Part shown: positions 1 through 7,022 of the stretch, one piece after another | Numbering within the stretch: position 1 is the stretch's first letter | Layout of the letters: each line of letters opens with the position of its first letter | NCBI GenBank assembly: GCA_002331625.1 | Contig: DCZN01000059.1 | Span: 892 to 18,448 of the forward strand | Source: Nitrospira sp. UBA2083 | GTDB taxonomy: Bacteria > Nitrospirota > Nitrospiria > Nitrospirales > Nitrospiraceae | Reading direction: 5' to 3' | DNA length: 17,557 nucleotides | Translations under genes and position numbers: made by a program | Notes under the pieces: generated by a model | What the model was told of the DNA's origin: nothing | Seen by the model: only the letters and a program-made list of their open reading frames with translations | The model's database searches: none

Positions 1-277
1 ATGTACAGTCTTGTCAAGGCCTCAAGATCATGGAGAAGGGACTCAGGTCTTGAGGAAGATGGACATGGCTGTCCGTATGGAACAGGCGCAACAGGTCTGA
101 AGCTACGAGGAGATGCCACACGCACTACGAAGCGCACCATCGCCAAGATCCTGCGTTCGGCTCTATCAAGAAGCATTGAGCATTCAGGAAACGGTCTTCG
201 GACCCAATATACCATCGAGACGCGGCGGGTCCGCAAAGTCTGACGATGGCTCATCGATGGATGGGAAGTCCCCATGA
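1..277 (+). pseudogene. Relic of a tetratricopeptide-repeat (TPR) protein
   Basis: In the frame that starts at base 2 the translation contains RLYQEALSIQETVFGPNIP (bases 158-214), which matches the repeat consensus of kinesin-light-chain-type TPR proteins (LYxRALAIxExxxGPxHP). The same frame holds a second helix-like stretch, MDMAVRMEQAQQV, just before an in-frame TGA at 98-100, and the frame closes at TGA 275-277. No ribosome site or start was found and the left part may run off the window. It looks like a decayed piece of a longer repeat protein, not a live gene. An 80-codon open frame beginning at base 1 covers the same bases, but its protein resembles nothing I know. Seen: the TPR motif and the stop. 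Inferred: that it is a relic. Confidence 0.5.
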
Positions 278-353
278 AGAGAGCAAGAGTCGAGAATGAC
301 TATGGTCAACGTCGTGGCCCTCGTGACGGCGATTGCACCGAGGAGCACTGAAC

Positions 354-458
354 ATGCAGAGCTTCTTTTTCCTCATCCGCAATACACTTTGGGTGGTGAG
401 TGCAATGGTCATTATCGCCACGATGGTCTTGCTCATCTCTCTGACTATCTCGATCTAG
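354..458 (+). CDS. 34-aa single-helix membrane protein (small ORF)
   Basis: ATG at 354 is preceded at eight bases by GAGGAG (340-345), a good ribosome site. The 34-residue product begins MQSFFFLIRNTLWVV and is almost wholly hydrophobic from residue 12 to the end (VVSAMVIIATMVLLISLTI), so it should be a single membrane-spanning helix with a very short, positively charged N-terminal tail (Arg9). No homologous family is recognised. A second small membrane protein of similar design lies 375 bases downstream at 834. The case rests on start signal plus hydrophobic composition; no other evidence is available. A 158-codon open frame across the same region (296-772) has an unnatural composition and is taken to be a shadow. 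Confidence 0.55.
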   Translation: MQSFFFLIRNTLWVVSAMVIIATMVLLISLTISI

Positions 459-536
459 AGATGGCCCACTGGCGAACGTCCAACAGAACTGATCGCGGTC
501 CAGCTATCGAGCAAGACACCATGGAGATCGAGGGCC

Positions 537-776
537 ATGTCTTTCATCGGACTGACATACAAGGGGGCGATCGAGTCTGCCAAGGAATCGCTGAAACATG
601 CGGGGGCACCCTTAGCTCAGGCGGAAGAGGCCCAGCACCCGACGAAAAAGCAGCAAGATGCCGAGCCCTTCGCTCTTGGGGTGGAGACGCGAGTGGTGAA
701 ACGGGAGCGGGGCCGCGAGGTGAAGCAGCTCTCCGACAAGTCGCGACAGAAAGTGCTCGAATCAGCCTGTGATTGA
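537..776 (+). CDS. 79-aa hydrophilic hypothetical protein
   Basis: The ATG at 537 follows GAGG at 530-533, an acceptable but close ribosome site. The 79-residue product begins MSFIGLTYKGAIESAKESLK and is rich in Lys, Glu, Gln and Ala, with a basic central part (RVVKRERGREVKQLSDKSRQK). It should be mainly helical and soluble, and no membrane segment or known domain is visible. It sits between two small membrane-protein genes on the same strand, 78 bases after the first and 57 bases before the second, so it may be co-transcribed with them. The family is not recognised and the reading frame could still be chance. Confidence 0.4.
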   Translation: MSFIGLTYKGAIESAKESLKHAGAPLAQAEEAQHPTKKQQDAEPFALGVETRVVKRERGREVKQLSDKSRQKVLESACD

Positions 777-833
777 AACGTTCCGGTCAACCTGGCTGAG
801 TCGAATGGCATGAACTGCAGAAAGGAGGGGGGT

Positions 834-968
834 ATGAATAAGATCTGGTTGTATCTCGCGGGGCTGATCGTGGTTGCAGCAGTATTGATCTATCTGGCCA
901 TCACGGGGGTGAAAAGCACGCATCCTCCGGCCAGTGATCTGAGAACAGCGTACGAGAAGACGAAGTAG
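834..968 (+). CDS. 44-aa single-helix membrane protein (small ORF)
   Basis: ATG at 834 has a very strong ribosome site, AAAGGAGGGG at 821-830. The product is 44 residues: a short N-terminus (MNKIW), a hydrophobic helix at about residues 5-25 (LYLAGLIVVAAVLIYLAITG), then a hydrophilic tail with Pro-Pro (HPPASDLRTAYEKTK). This is the layout of a single-pass small membrane protein. The positive charge on both sides makes topology uncertain. The DUF2934 gene starts only 33 bases after its stop, again with a strong ribosome site, so the two are probably one transcript. No family is recognised. Start signal, composition and context all argue that it is real. Confidence 0.65.
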   Translation: MNKIWLYLAGLIVVAAVLIYLAITGVKSTHPPASDLRTAYEKTK

Positions 969-1001
969 AGAACCACAGGAATCGAGAAAAGGAGGGCACT
1001 A

Positions 1002-1253
1002 ATGAAGGCAGAAGCCACGAAACCAGTGACGCAAAAGAAATCGCACGTGCTATTCAGTAGAGGGGACAAAGACCCAGCGGCTGTGACGAAGCCGGTCTCG
1101 CGGGACGAACAGCCGTTGGACGGTGAGGTTCAGGCGCGCATCGCGGTACGCGCCTACGAGCTGTACCTGGAACGCGGGTGCTGTGAGGGTTGTGCCGAGC
1201 AAGATTGGTTGGATGCCGAGCAGGAGGTGCTGAGTCGCATTGTGCCGGGTTAG
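1002..1253 (+). CDS. DUF2934 domain protein
   Basis: The 83-residue product carries the DUF2934 signature in its C-terminal half: AYELYLERG, followed by AEQDWLDAEQEVL (about residues 50-79). The family is a short helical domain widespread in Nitrospirae, Proteobacteria and Acidobacteria; no biochemical role is established. Two Cys residues in the middle of the motif (GCCEGC is three Cys in all) are unusual, since most members have Gly, His or Ser there. The N-terminal 45 residues are Lys-rich and look disordered. GGAGG at 991-995 lies six bases before the ATG. The gene closes the small-ORF run and a hairpin follows three bases after its stop. Confidence 0.85.
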   Translation: MKAEATKPVTQKKSHVLFSRGDKDPAAVTKPVSRDEQPLDGEVQARIAVRAYELYLERGCCEGCAEQDWLDAEQEVLSRIVPG

Positions 1254-1255
1254 CC

Positions 1256-1274
1256 TGCGCCCGAGTCGGGCGCA
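1256..1274 (+). terminator. Hairpin after the DUF2934 gene, possible terminator
   Basis: TGCGCCC (1256-1262) and GGGCGCA (1268-1274) form a perfect 7-bp GC-rich stem around the loop GAGTC, starting three bases after the DUF2934 stop codon. Position and stem suit transcript termination or 3'-end protection of the small-gene transcript. There is no U-tract after the stem, so classical intrinsic termination is not assured. Confidence 0.4.
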
Positions 1275-1409
1275 TATGCGACCTTCCGGTCCTCTCGATC
1301 ATCGTGCCACTGAAAAGCTCGGTACCAGCTATGACACATCTCCGCCACACGCCGATAGAAGTTGCTTCTGCCCGACAGGCATCAGAGGGACAGCACACTA
1401 AAACCTAGG

Positions 1410-1682
1410 ATGATCTATCAATATCTGATTCGGCTTCGTTTCCGTCATCGAGTTGAGACGATTGTCGAAGTCTTTCCCACGATGTAGGAAGATCTCGATA
1501 AGGAGAAGAACGCGATCGTCAAACAATGGGCGAAATGAGAAGAGCAGATTGAGCGGGTGATGCGGACCACGGTCGGAATGTATGGAGATCTACAGGGGGT
1601 AGCAGGAAAAACGATTCAGGAGATAGAAGGTCTAGCGTTTCCTGTTTTGACCCCACCTGATAATAAGATCATATCATCGTGA
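1410..1682 (+). pseudogene. Decayed C-terminal part of a DUF2130 protein
   Basis: One frame from ATG 1410 to TGA 1680-1682 reads as the conserved C-terminal part of DUF2130 proteins: FRHRVETIVEVF, then EDLDKEKNAIVKQWAK, EEQIERVM and TVGMYGDLQGVAGKTIQEIEGL. Two stops interrupt it, TAG at 1485-1487 (family has Gln or Lys here) and TGA at 1536-1538 (the Arg of AKREEQ). Both can be produced by single C-to-T changes (CAG to TAG, CGA to TGA). The N-terminal, coiled-coil-rich part of this normally 400-plus-residue family is absent. After EIEGL the homology ends and the frame runs out in FPVLTPPDNKIISS. DUF2130 proteins have no firm function. The match to the family is by eye but extends over about 75 residues. 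Confidence 0.8.
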
Positions 1683-1903
1683 ATACACTGGGAGCTGATG
1701 AGAACCTATCTCAACCGGTATTCCAAACGAGCACAGGCGAAGACTTTCAGAGGCCGATACGCACATTTTCTGCCAAGTTCGCGTCCCTCAGACGCTGCAC
1801 CTACAATGCGTGATACGGCTTTCCTCAAAATTCGATTTTTTGGATAGGTTCTAGACAATTAAAGCTGCTTCCACATCCCAGCCAGAGCCATGACTGGCAG
1901 GGC

Positions 1904-3187
1904 CTATTTCGCCCCGATCACGTATCCAGTAAGCTTGGTGGGGAGCAACGCATCCTTCACCCTGTCCGGTAGCGTTTTTGGATCCAAACTCTTGACGATA
2001 GAGAGAGATCGCTCCCGCGCCAGGTCGACGATCGCTGCTTGGTCATGCGATGCATTCTGTTCATAGAGCATGAGCAACGGCCGCAAACGCTCCTGATTAT
2101 TGATCTTGAGGACGAGTCCAAAACGTGCATCGCTCAACTCAACGAAAGAGCCGGGAGGGAAGACTGTGACTGTCGCAATGAAGGGTTCGATCACATCAGA
2201 ACCGTATTTGTACGGCATTTTCGTATAGAGATACGACAATGCCTGGCTTGGGCCCATGTATCGAGGTGACGCACAATTGTTTGTCAGAAGATTGTACTCG
2301 ACTACGGTTCCCACTAGACGAGCGGTTTTGGAAATGTCTCCATTGAGCAGGTGTTTTGGGTACCCAGTTCCATCAAGCCATTCACGGTGCTGGCAGACAA
2401 TCTCAATGACCTCCGGTGCAATGCCGGGCATCGCCTCCAAGATCTCCTTGCCAAGCTGCGGATACATTCGGAGAAGTTTGATTTCCGTGGGCGACATATC
2501 CTCCTCATTTTTAATGCGAACAGCGAGCGGCACTCGGCTCAGCCCGATGTTATGAAAGAGGGCACCCATGCCAACATGTTCCGTCTGTTCTTGTGTCAAG
2601 CCGAGCGTCCTGGCAGTCAGCATGGACAGGACACTGACATTGATGGCCTGCATCGCGAGCTCATACCCAGGGTCGACTTGACCCTCGGCATGCACCAAAC
2701 TGAGTGCTACGGTTTCTTGCTTCAAGGCACCTGACAGAGCAGTCAGGGTTTTACCGGCAGATTGCAGCGCATCCGATTGCCCTGCATGGGCCATGGCTAA
2801 CATGACCGAGACCTCATTCGTCGCGTCGCCATAACAGCGAACGTTTTCCTCGATGGCCTTCCGGTGCTCAAGGGCAGTCATGATCTGTCGCTGCTTCTCC
2901 TTGAGGAGCGACTGCTCATCGACTTCTGCTTCCTGGAGCGTCTCGGCATCGATTTCGAACGTTCCAACAGAAACGGATGGATCAGCAAGGGCAGCGACCA
3001 CGTCGGCATGCGAGCGGTCCGGATCATAAAAAAGCCTTGTTAGGCGATGCTTCTGAATGATCACAATTTCAGTCGGCGAGGAGATCATGAACGTATCCCG
3101 GACGAAAGGATGCTCCATCCATGCGTGATCGATCTTGATGTAGAGTCCGATGCGTAACAGATGAGGATTGAGCGGGAGCCAAGCCAT
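1904..3187 (-). CDS. DUF3391/HD-GYP protein with degenerate metal site
   Basis: Cyclic-di-GMP-phosphodiesterase-type protein of 427 residues. An N-terminal DUF3391 domain (about residues 1-120; LLRIGLYIKIDHAWMEHPF) is followed by a linker helix and an HD-GYP domain (about 160-330). The GYP signature is intact (DGTGYP, residues 272-277), but metal and catalytic positions are not: HD is HN (212-213, in FHNIGL), the next His is Tyr (242, RMYPQLG), the HHE motif is HRE (267-269), the His before NVSVLSM is replaced by Gln or Ala, and the late VADxxDA Asp is missing (VGTVVEYN). It probably does not hydrolyse c-di-GMP and may act as a sensor or scaffold. The start at 3187 has AAAGGA eight bases upstream; an in-frame TTG at 3205 would add six residues but lacks a good site. 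It stands alone on its strand. Confidence 0.85.
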   Translation of the reverse strand: MAWLPLNPHLLRIGLYIKIDHAWMEHPFVRDTFMISSPTEIVIIQKHRLTRLFYDPDRSHADVVAALADPSVSVGTFEIDAETLQEAEVDEQSLLKEKQRQIMTALEHRKAIEENVRCYGDATNEVSVMLAMAHAGQSDALQSAGKTLTALSGALKQETVALSLVHAEGQVDPGYELAMQAINVSVLSMLTARTLGLTQEQTEHVGMGALFHNIGLSRVPLAVRIKNEEDMSPTEIKLLRMYPQLGKEILEAMPGIAPEVIEIVCQHREWLDGTGYPKHLLNGDISKTARLVGTVVEYNLLTNNCASPRYMGPSQALSYLYTKMPYKYGSDVIEPFIATVTVFPPGSFVELSDARFGLVLKINNQERLRPLLMLYEQNASHDQAAIVDLARERSLSIVKSLDPKTLPDRVKDALLPTKLTGYVIGAK

Positions 3188-3306
3188 AGGTGGATCCTTT
3201 ACCAAACAAGAGCGAGATGCCTATTTCTCCTCTGGAAACTGCAAAGGTTCTTTCTGTCTCTCAGATCATCAAACACTTCCTAGACACCTGGTCCGAGACA
3301 GGATAG

Positions 3307-3660
3307 AGAAGTTCAGTATCGGGGAATACTCGTGGCGCTACTTGCTCGCTCCGGAGAATCTACGAGGTCATCATTACAGTGTTCGATCATGTAACAATCT
3401 CGTGTCGAAGAACGGACGTGGGGAGAGTTCAAACACATCACGACACGGCTGGGATCCCAGTCGAGTTGATCAGGTCGTTGCTCGAACGTGCCTCGGAGAA
3501 GGTGGGCATCGCGTACGGTGTGAAACTGCTGAACAACGTGATGTCTCGGTAGACCGACTTACAGGCTCAGCAGGTAGTTTCTATTCATCAGCCAGGTATT
3601 CTTACGAGTGACCTTCTCGAACAGGTTCGGTACGATGAATTCAAGCTTCTGTCCAAGTAA
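3307..3660 (+). pseudogene. Unassigned decayed reading frame
   Basis: One frame is open from 3307 to TAG at 3550-3552 and again to TAA at 3658-3660. Its translation looks protein-like, with amphipathic helices (GIPVELIRSLLERASEKVG, IAYGVKLLNNVMSR; after the stop ILTSDLLEQVRYDEFKLLSK). The TAG could derive from CAG by one C-to-T change. No ribosome site or ATG is evident and I do not recognise the family. It could be the end of a lost gene or a chance frame. The rest of 3206-3937 holds no gene I can support apart from this and the inverted repeat at 3736-3778. Confidence 0.25.
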
Positions 3661-3735
3661 GTAGTGTGTCGTGTATTCGGAGTGACCACGACCATTGTCT
3701 GTTTACTCCCCACAGTGGGTTTGCTCATATGAATT

Positions 3736-3778
3736 TGGCCCGTCGGGCTTCTCACTTACACTCCTAACCGACGGGCCA
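3736..3778. repeat. 11-bp perfect inverted repeat with 21-base loop
   Basis: TGGCCCGTCGG at 3736-3746 is exactly reverse-complementary to CCGACGGGCCA at 3768-3778, separated by 21 bases that show no pairing of their own. It lies in a 700-base stretch without intact genes, between the decayed frame ending at 3660 and the scarred efflux locus. It may be a terminator left from a lost gene, a REP-like element or a protein-binding palindrome. No T-run follows on either strand. Confidence 0.5.
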
Positions 3779-3937
3779 TGAATGTCAGAGGGGCTGCCTA
3801 TTACCATATAGAATCGATTCTCACCTCAATTGCCATGTATTCCTTGACTCCCGAGTTTGCATCCATGTCGATGGGGATGTAACACTTTCAGATCCCAGCG
3901 AACGCCGTTTTCGTCTTCCACGGAGGTTCACAGCTGA

Positions 3938-4138
3938 ATGACTCCCAACGAACTTAGACTATTCGAGATATTGAAAACCGATGAAGGGACGGGCTCGATC
4001 CATTTCGGACACCGGCGTATGTTGGTGATGGACGCCGACGCAATGGGATTTCTGCGCAAGGAACTGATCGAGAGTCTAGGAATCGATCGCGCGCGACGAT
4101 CCTTTCCGTCTTGTTTGTCCCCTTGTTCTTCATACTGA
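3938..4138 (+). pseudogene. N-terminal fragment of a XylR/V4R-type sigma-54 activator
   Basis: The ATG at 3938 follows GGAGG at 3922-3926. The first ~55 residues match the start of the XylR N-terminal (activator of aromatic catabolism) domain: LFEILKTDEGTGSIHFGHRR, then MLVMDADAMGFLRKELIESL and GIDRAR. Proteins of this family are sensors of aromatic compounds with V4R, AAA+ and Fis-type DNA-binding domains and more than 500 residues; here everything after about residue 55 is gone. The frame runs into unrelated sequence and stops at 4138. From 4096 on, another frame encodes the end of an RND transporter, so this is a deletion junction near 4085-4096, inside the short alternating run GCGCGCG. 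The fragment should have no regulatory activity. Confidence 0.75.
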
Positions 4139-4239
4139 TCCGAATGTTGGGAAATCCGGCTGTCGGACCCGCCCAACAGGACGGAATCGAAGAAGACCGT
4201 ACCGAACTCGCTTTGGTGTCTGAGCAAGGAGGACGATGA
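4096..4239 (+). pseudogene. C-terminal fragment of an RND efflux permease
   Basis: In the frame ending at TGA 4237-4239 the bases encode ATILSVLFVPLFFILIRML followed by a hydrophilic tail of about 28 residues. This is the last transmembrane segment and C-terminus of HAE1/AcrB-type RND permeases (usual form ATVLAVFFVPLFFVxVRR). The remaining ~1000 residues are missing; upstream sequence is a regulator fragment in another frame. The tail contains AAGGAGG (4226-4232), the ribosome site of the outer-membrane-factor gene that begins two bases after this stop. That arrangement (permease then outer membrane factor) is the standard tripartite efflux operon order, and it supports the reading. Confidence 0.7.
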
Positions 4240-4240
4240 G

Positions 4241-5721
4241 ATGCACATCCTTGCATGGATAGGAGTGTCAGGACTGCTGTGCTCCTGTGCCGTGGGACCG
4301 GACTATTCTCGCCCCGCTATTCCCGCCAACGAGTCGTTCCGCATGGCCAAGGAAGCGACTGACTTACCGTCGCTCGCCAATATGCCCTGGTGGGAGCTCT
4401 ACCAAGATGAGGAACTTCAACAGCTCATCCGTGTTGCGTTGACGGAGAACAAGGATCTCGAACGCGCGGTCGCAACCATCGAGGAGTTTGAGGCTTGGTT
4501 GTTCGTCGCGAGGACCGATTATATCCCCCAAATGACGGGTACCGGTAACTTTCCTACCGCGCGAGAAGGCGGAGTCCGTTTTGCGGGATTTCCCAGCCCC
4601 TTCGCCTACTACCTCCAGGGAAATCTCGCTTGGGAACTCGACGTGTGGGGCGAATTCGACGGTCGAACGAGGCGGCGCGCGGCGACCTGTTGGCTCGTGA
4701 AAAAAACCGACGCGCGATTATTTTACAGTTGGTCGGCGGAGTAGCGCAGGCCTATTTCGATCTTCGCCAGGTCGATCTGCAATCGGAGATCGCCGAGCGT
4801 ACATTACGGGCTTGGGACAAATCGGTGCGAATCAGCCAAGCACGCCACCGGCAAGGATTGATTCACGGGTTGGATGTTGAGCAGTTCCAGGCCGAGCGGG
4901 AAAACGCGGCGGCTCGCATCGCTGACCTGAGACGCCAAATGATTCAGAAAGAAAACGAGTTGAATCTGCTGTTAGGGAGGAATCCCGGTCAGATCCCCAG
5001 AGGACAGTCGCTGACCGACCAAGTGATGCCGCCTGTCGTGCCGGCCGGCCTCCCTTCCGAATTACTGCAACGACGGCCGGATGTCATGCAGGCTGAGCAG
5101 CAGCTGGCTGCTGCAACGGCCAGGATCGGGGCTGCCAAAGCCGATCGCTTTCCCAAACTCTCCCTCACTGGACTGCTCGGGATCGCCAATCCCAACTTGT
5201 CCAAGCTCTTCACGGCCGGAGGCGACTTCGGGATCTTCGGCCCGACTCTGACCGGTCCTTTGCTGAATGCCGTGAGTCTCGGGTTCCAACAAGATGCCGC
5301 TGCAGCTCAGGCGAAGCAAGCCGTCGCGCAATACAAACAGACGATCCTCACGGCGTTCAAGGAAGTTGAAGATGCGCTGGCCGGTGTCAGCACCGCGCGT
5401 GAGCAGGCCGCTGCGCAGGAAAGACAGGTCAATGCGTTGAAAGCGGCGCTTCGTCGCGCCAATCTTCGGTACAAGGGTGGTCTCGCGAGTTACTTAGATG
5501 TGCTGATCGCGCAACGGAACTTGTTCGATGCGGAATTGGCGCTCGCGACGACTCATCGCCTCCACCTGACGTCGGTGGTCCAGTTGTACAAAGCGCTGGG
5601 CGGAGGATGGTCGCCTGATGAACACATTCACGACCGCCGGACGGTGACGGTCGGGGACGCCTTGTCGACGATACCCGTCGAACAGCGAGGACCTTCGGCT
5701 CCTGCTCACGCAAGGGACTGA
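4241..5721 (+). pseudogene. Outer membrane efflux lipoprotein (NodT/OprM type), frameshifted
   Basis: Outer-membrane channel of a tripartite RND efflux pump. The N-terminus is a lipoprotein signal (HILAWIGVSGLLCSC with Cys16 as the lipidation site) followed by AVGPDYSRP, the usual opening of this family. Codons 1-139 are read in one frame up to WELDVWGEF (to 4657); from 4657 the homologous continuation RRSNEAARGDLLAREKNRRA lies in another frame and runs to 5721, ending in LYKALGGGW and a 33-residue tail. One missing base after 4657 explains the break; restoring it would give about 493 residues, normal for the family. Both halves keep good OEP-domain sequence, so the frameshift is recent or a sequence error. 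The permease and membrane-fusion genes that should precede it are deleted, so even a repaired protein would lack its local partners. Confidence 0.85.
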
Positions 5722-5834
5722 ATGGTCTGCGGGAGAGGTCTATGGAATCTTCGAAAGAATTGTCGCGCCTACCCGCTGTCGGCTTGCGGTCAGTTATTTC
5801 TGCATGGTGCTGATGTAAAACAGGAGGAGCTGCC

Positions 5835-6476
5835 ATGAAAATCCTGTTGATCGGAGCCACGGGTTACGTGGGATCGGCTCTCTTGGAAGAGGCATTGAAT
5901 CGTGGCCACGAGGTGACGGCCATCGCGCGGGACCCGGATAAACTCAAGCTGCACCCGAGGCTTCATCCAATGAAGGAGGATCTCTACGACAAAAATGACA
6001 TCTCCCGCTTGGTTAGCGGCCATGACGTGGTGATCAGTGCGTTCAATCCAGGGTGGACGAATCCTGATATTTACAATCTCCAGGTCAGAGGGACCCGGGC
6101 CATCATTAACGGCGTGAAACAAGCTGGTCTCACACGATTGCTGTTTGTTGGCGGCTCAGGAAGCCTGGAGGTGAAGCCCGGTGTTCAGTCCGTGGATCTA
6201 CCGGGATTTCCAGCGGAATATAAGCAGGGGGCGCTCGCAACCCGAGAGGCTCTGAATATGCTGCGCAAAGAACCGACGCTCGACTGGTCTGTCTTATCGC
6301 CGTCGGCTGACTTATTCGCCGGAACACGCACCGGAACGTTTCGTCTCGGCACGGACCAATTGCTCAGAGATGCGAACGGAGACAGCCGTATCTCGGTCCA
6401 GGACTATGCCATGGCCATGGTCGATGAAGTGGAGAAGCCACACCATATCCGTCAGCGGTTTGCGGTCGGTTATTGA
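5835..6476 (+). CDS. NmrA-like NAD(P)-binding protein (atypical SDR)
   Basis: The 213-residue protein starts with a Rossmann fold, ILLIGATGYVGSALLEEAL, whose GATGYVG loop (residues 7-13) binds NAD(P). Other family features are the HDVVISAFNPG stretch and the LLFVGGSGSLEV strand. It belongs to the atypical extended SDR proteins related to NmrA and flavin/biliverdin reductases, which often lack the Tyr-x-x-x-Lys active site, and none is clear here (only EYKQGALATRE could be considered). Substrate unknown; a redox or sensor role is likely. AGGAGG lies just upstream of the ATG. The DUF5069 gene starts 53 bases after the stop and the DJ-1-family gene follows, giving a probable three-gene operon. 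Confidence 0.85.
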   Translation: MKILLIGATGYVGSALLEEALNRGHEVTAIARDPDKLKLHPRLHPMKEDLYDKNDISRLVSGHDVVISAFNPGWTNPDIYNLQVRGTRAIINGVKQAGLTRLLFVGGSGSLEVKPGVQSVDLPGFPAEYKQGALATREALNMLRKEPTLDWSVLSPSADLFAGTRTGTFRLGTDQLLRDANGDSRISVQDYAMAMVDEVEKPHHIRQRFAVGY

Positions 6477-6529
6477 ACCGGACCTGCCATGCGTCACAAG
6501 ATAGAGATGAAACACAAAAGGAGACGACC

Positions 6530-6991
6530 ATGAAAACGGACCTTGAGAACGTGAAGAAGTTGGCGATGGATCTTCGACAGCGGTACCCACGAAGTCCGCG
6601 CGAGAAGCTGGGTGGTTATGTCATTGCGGCTCGGTGCGTGGATAAATGCCGCGCGTTCTTGCTGGGCATGAACGGTGAGTACAACTACTGGCCCTGCTCG
6701 CTGGCCAGTCAATGGTTCTCGTTCACCGGCATCACGCCCGAACAATTTAAGGACGTGGTTGCGACGGGAGCGACCGATGAAGAACTCGCGATGTGGATCG
6801 CGGGGCATTCCAGGGTCAAGGATCCGGACGAAGTGCTGAAATGGAACAACGCGATGCGCGATACTAGATTGAGCGACATGAGTCTTCAGGCGCAGCAGTA
6901 CCTCGAAGAGTACATTCCCAAGTTCGTGCCGAACTACCGTCCTGTGTATGTATGGTTCGATGTCTACGATCTCGAAGAGAAGCGGCTGTGA
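6530..6991 (+). CDS. DUF5069 domain protein
   Basis: The 153-residue protein matches the DUF5069 family: an N-terminal DLRQRYPRSPREKLGGYV, then ARCVDKCRAFLLGMNGEYNY, and later FKDVVATGATDEELAMWIAG. The family is cytosolic and helical and has no assigned function; it often lies near oxidoreductases. AAAGGAG at 6517-6523 lies six bases before ATG 6530, so this start is preferred over an in-frame start at 6473 that overlaps the previous stop and has no site. Two Cys residues (in the CVDKC motif) are close together. The DJ-1/PfpI gene begins 31 bases after the stop. No signal peptide or membrane segment is present. Confidence 0.85.
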   Translation: MKTDLENVKKLAMDLRQRYPRSPREKLGGYVIAARCVDKCRAFLLGMNGEYNYWPCSLASQWFSFTGITPEQFKDVVATGATDEELAMWIAGHSRVKDPDEVLKWNNAMRDTRLSDMSLQAQQYLEEYIPKFVPNYRPVYVWFDVYDLEEKRL

Positions 6992-7022
6992 GGGTTTGAC
7001 CGACGGACGCAGGAGGGACGTC

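Noticed and set aside
296..772. 158-codon open frame on the + strand
   Set aside because: Composition is unnatural (Arg/Gly/Cys-rich, no domain) and it overlaps two ORFs with better start signals, so it is taken to be a shadow.
1698..1847. 49-codon ORF after the DUF2130 relic (begins MRTYLNRYSKRAQ)
   Set aside because: GGGAG is too close to the ATG, and the sequence has no recognisable family or constraint.
3168..3611. 147-codon open frame on the + strand
   Set aside because: It begins inside the HD-GYP gene and has low-complexity Ser/Arg content; no ribosome site or domain.
3843..3872. TTGACT as a -35 element upstream of the V4R fragment
   Set aside because: No acceptable -10 element lies 16-18 bases downstream.
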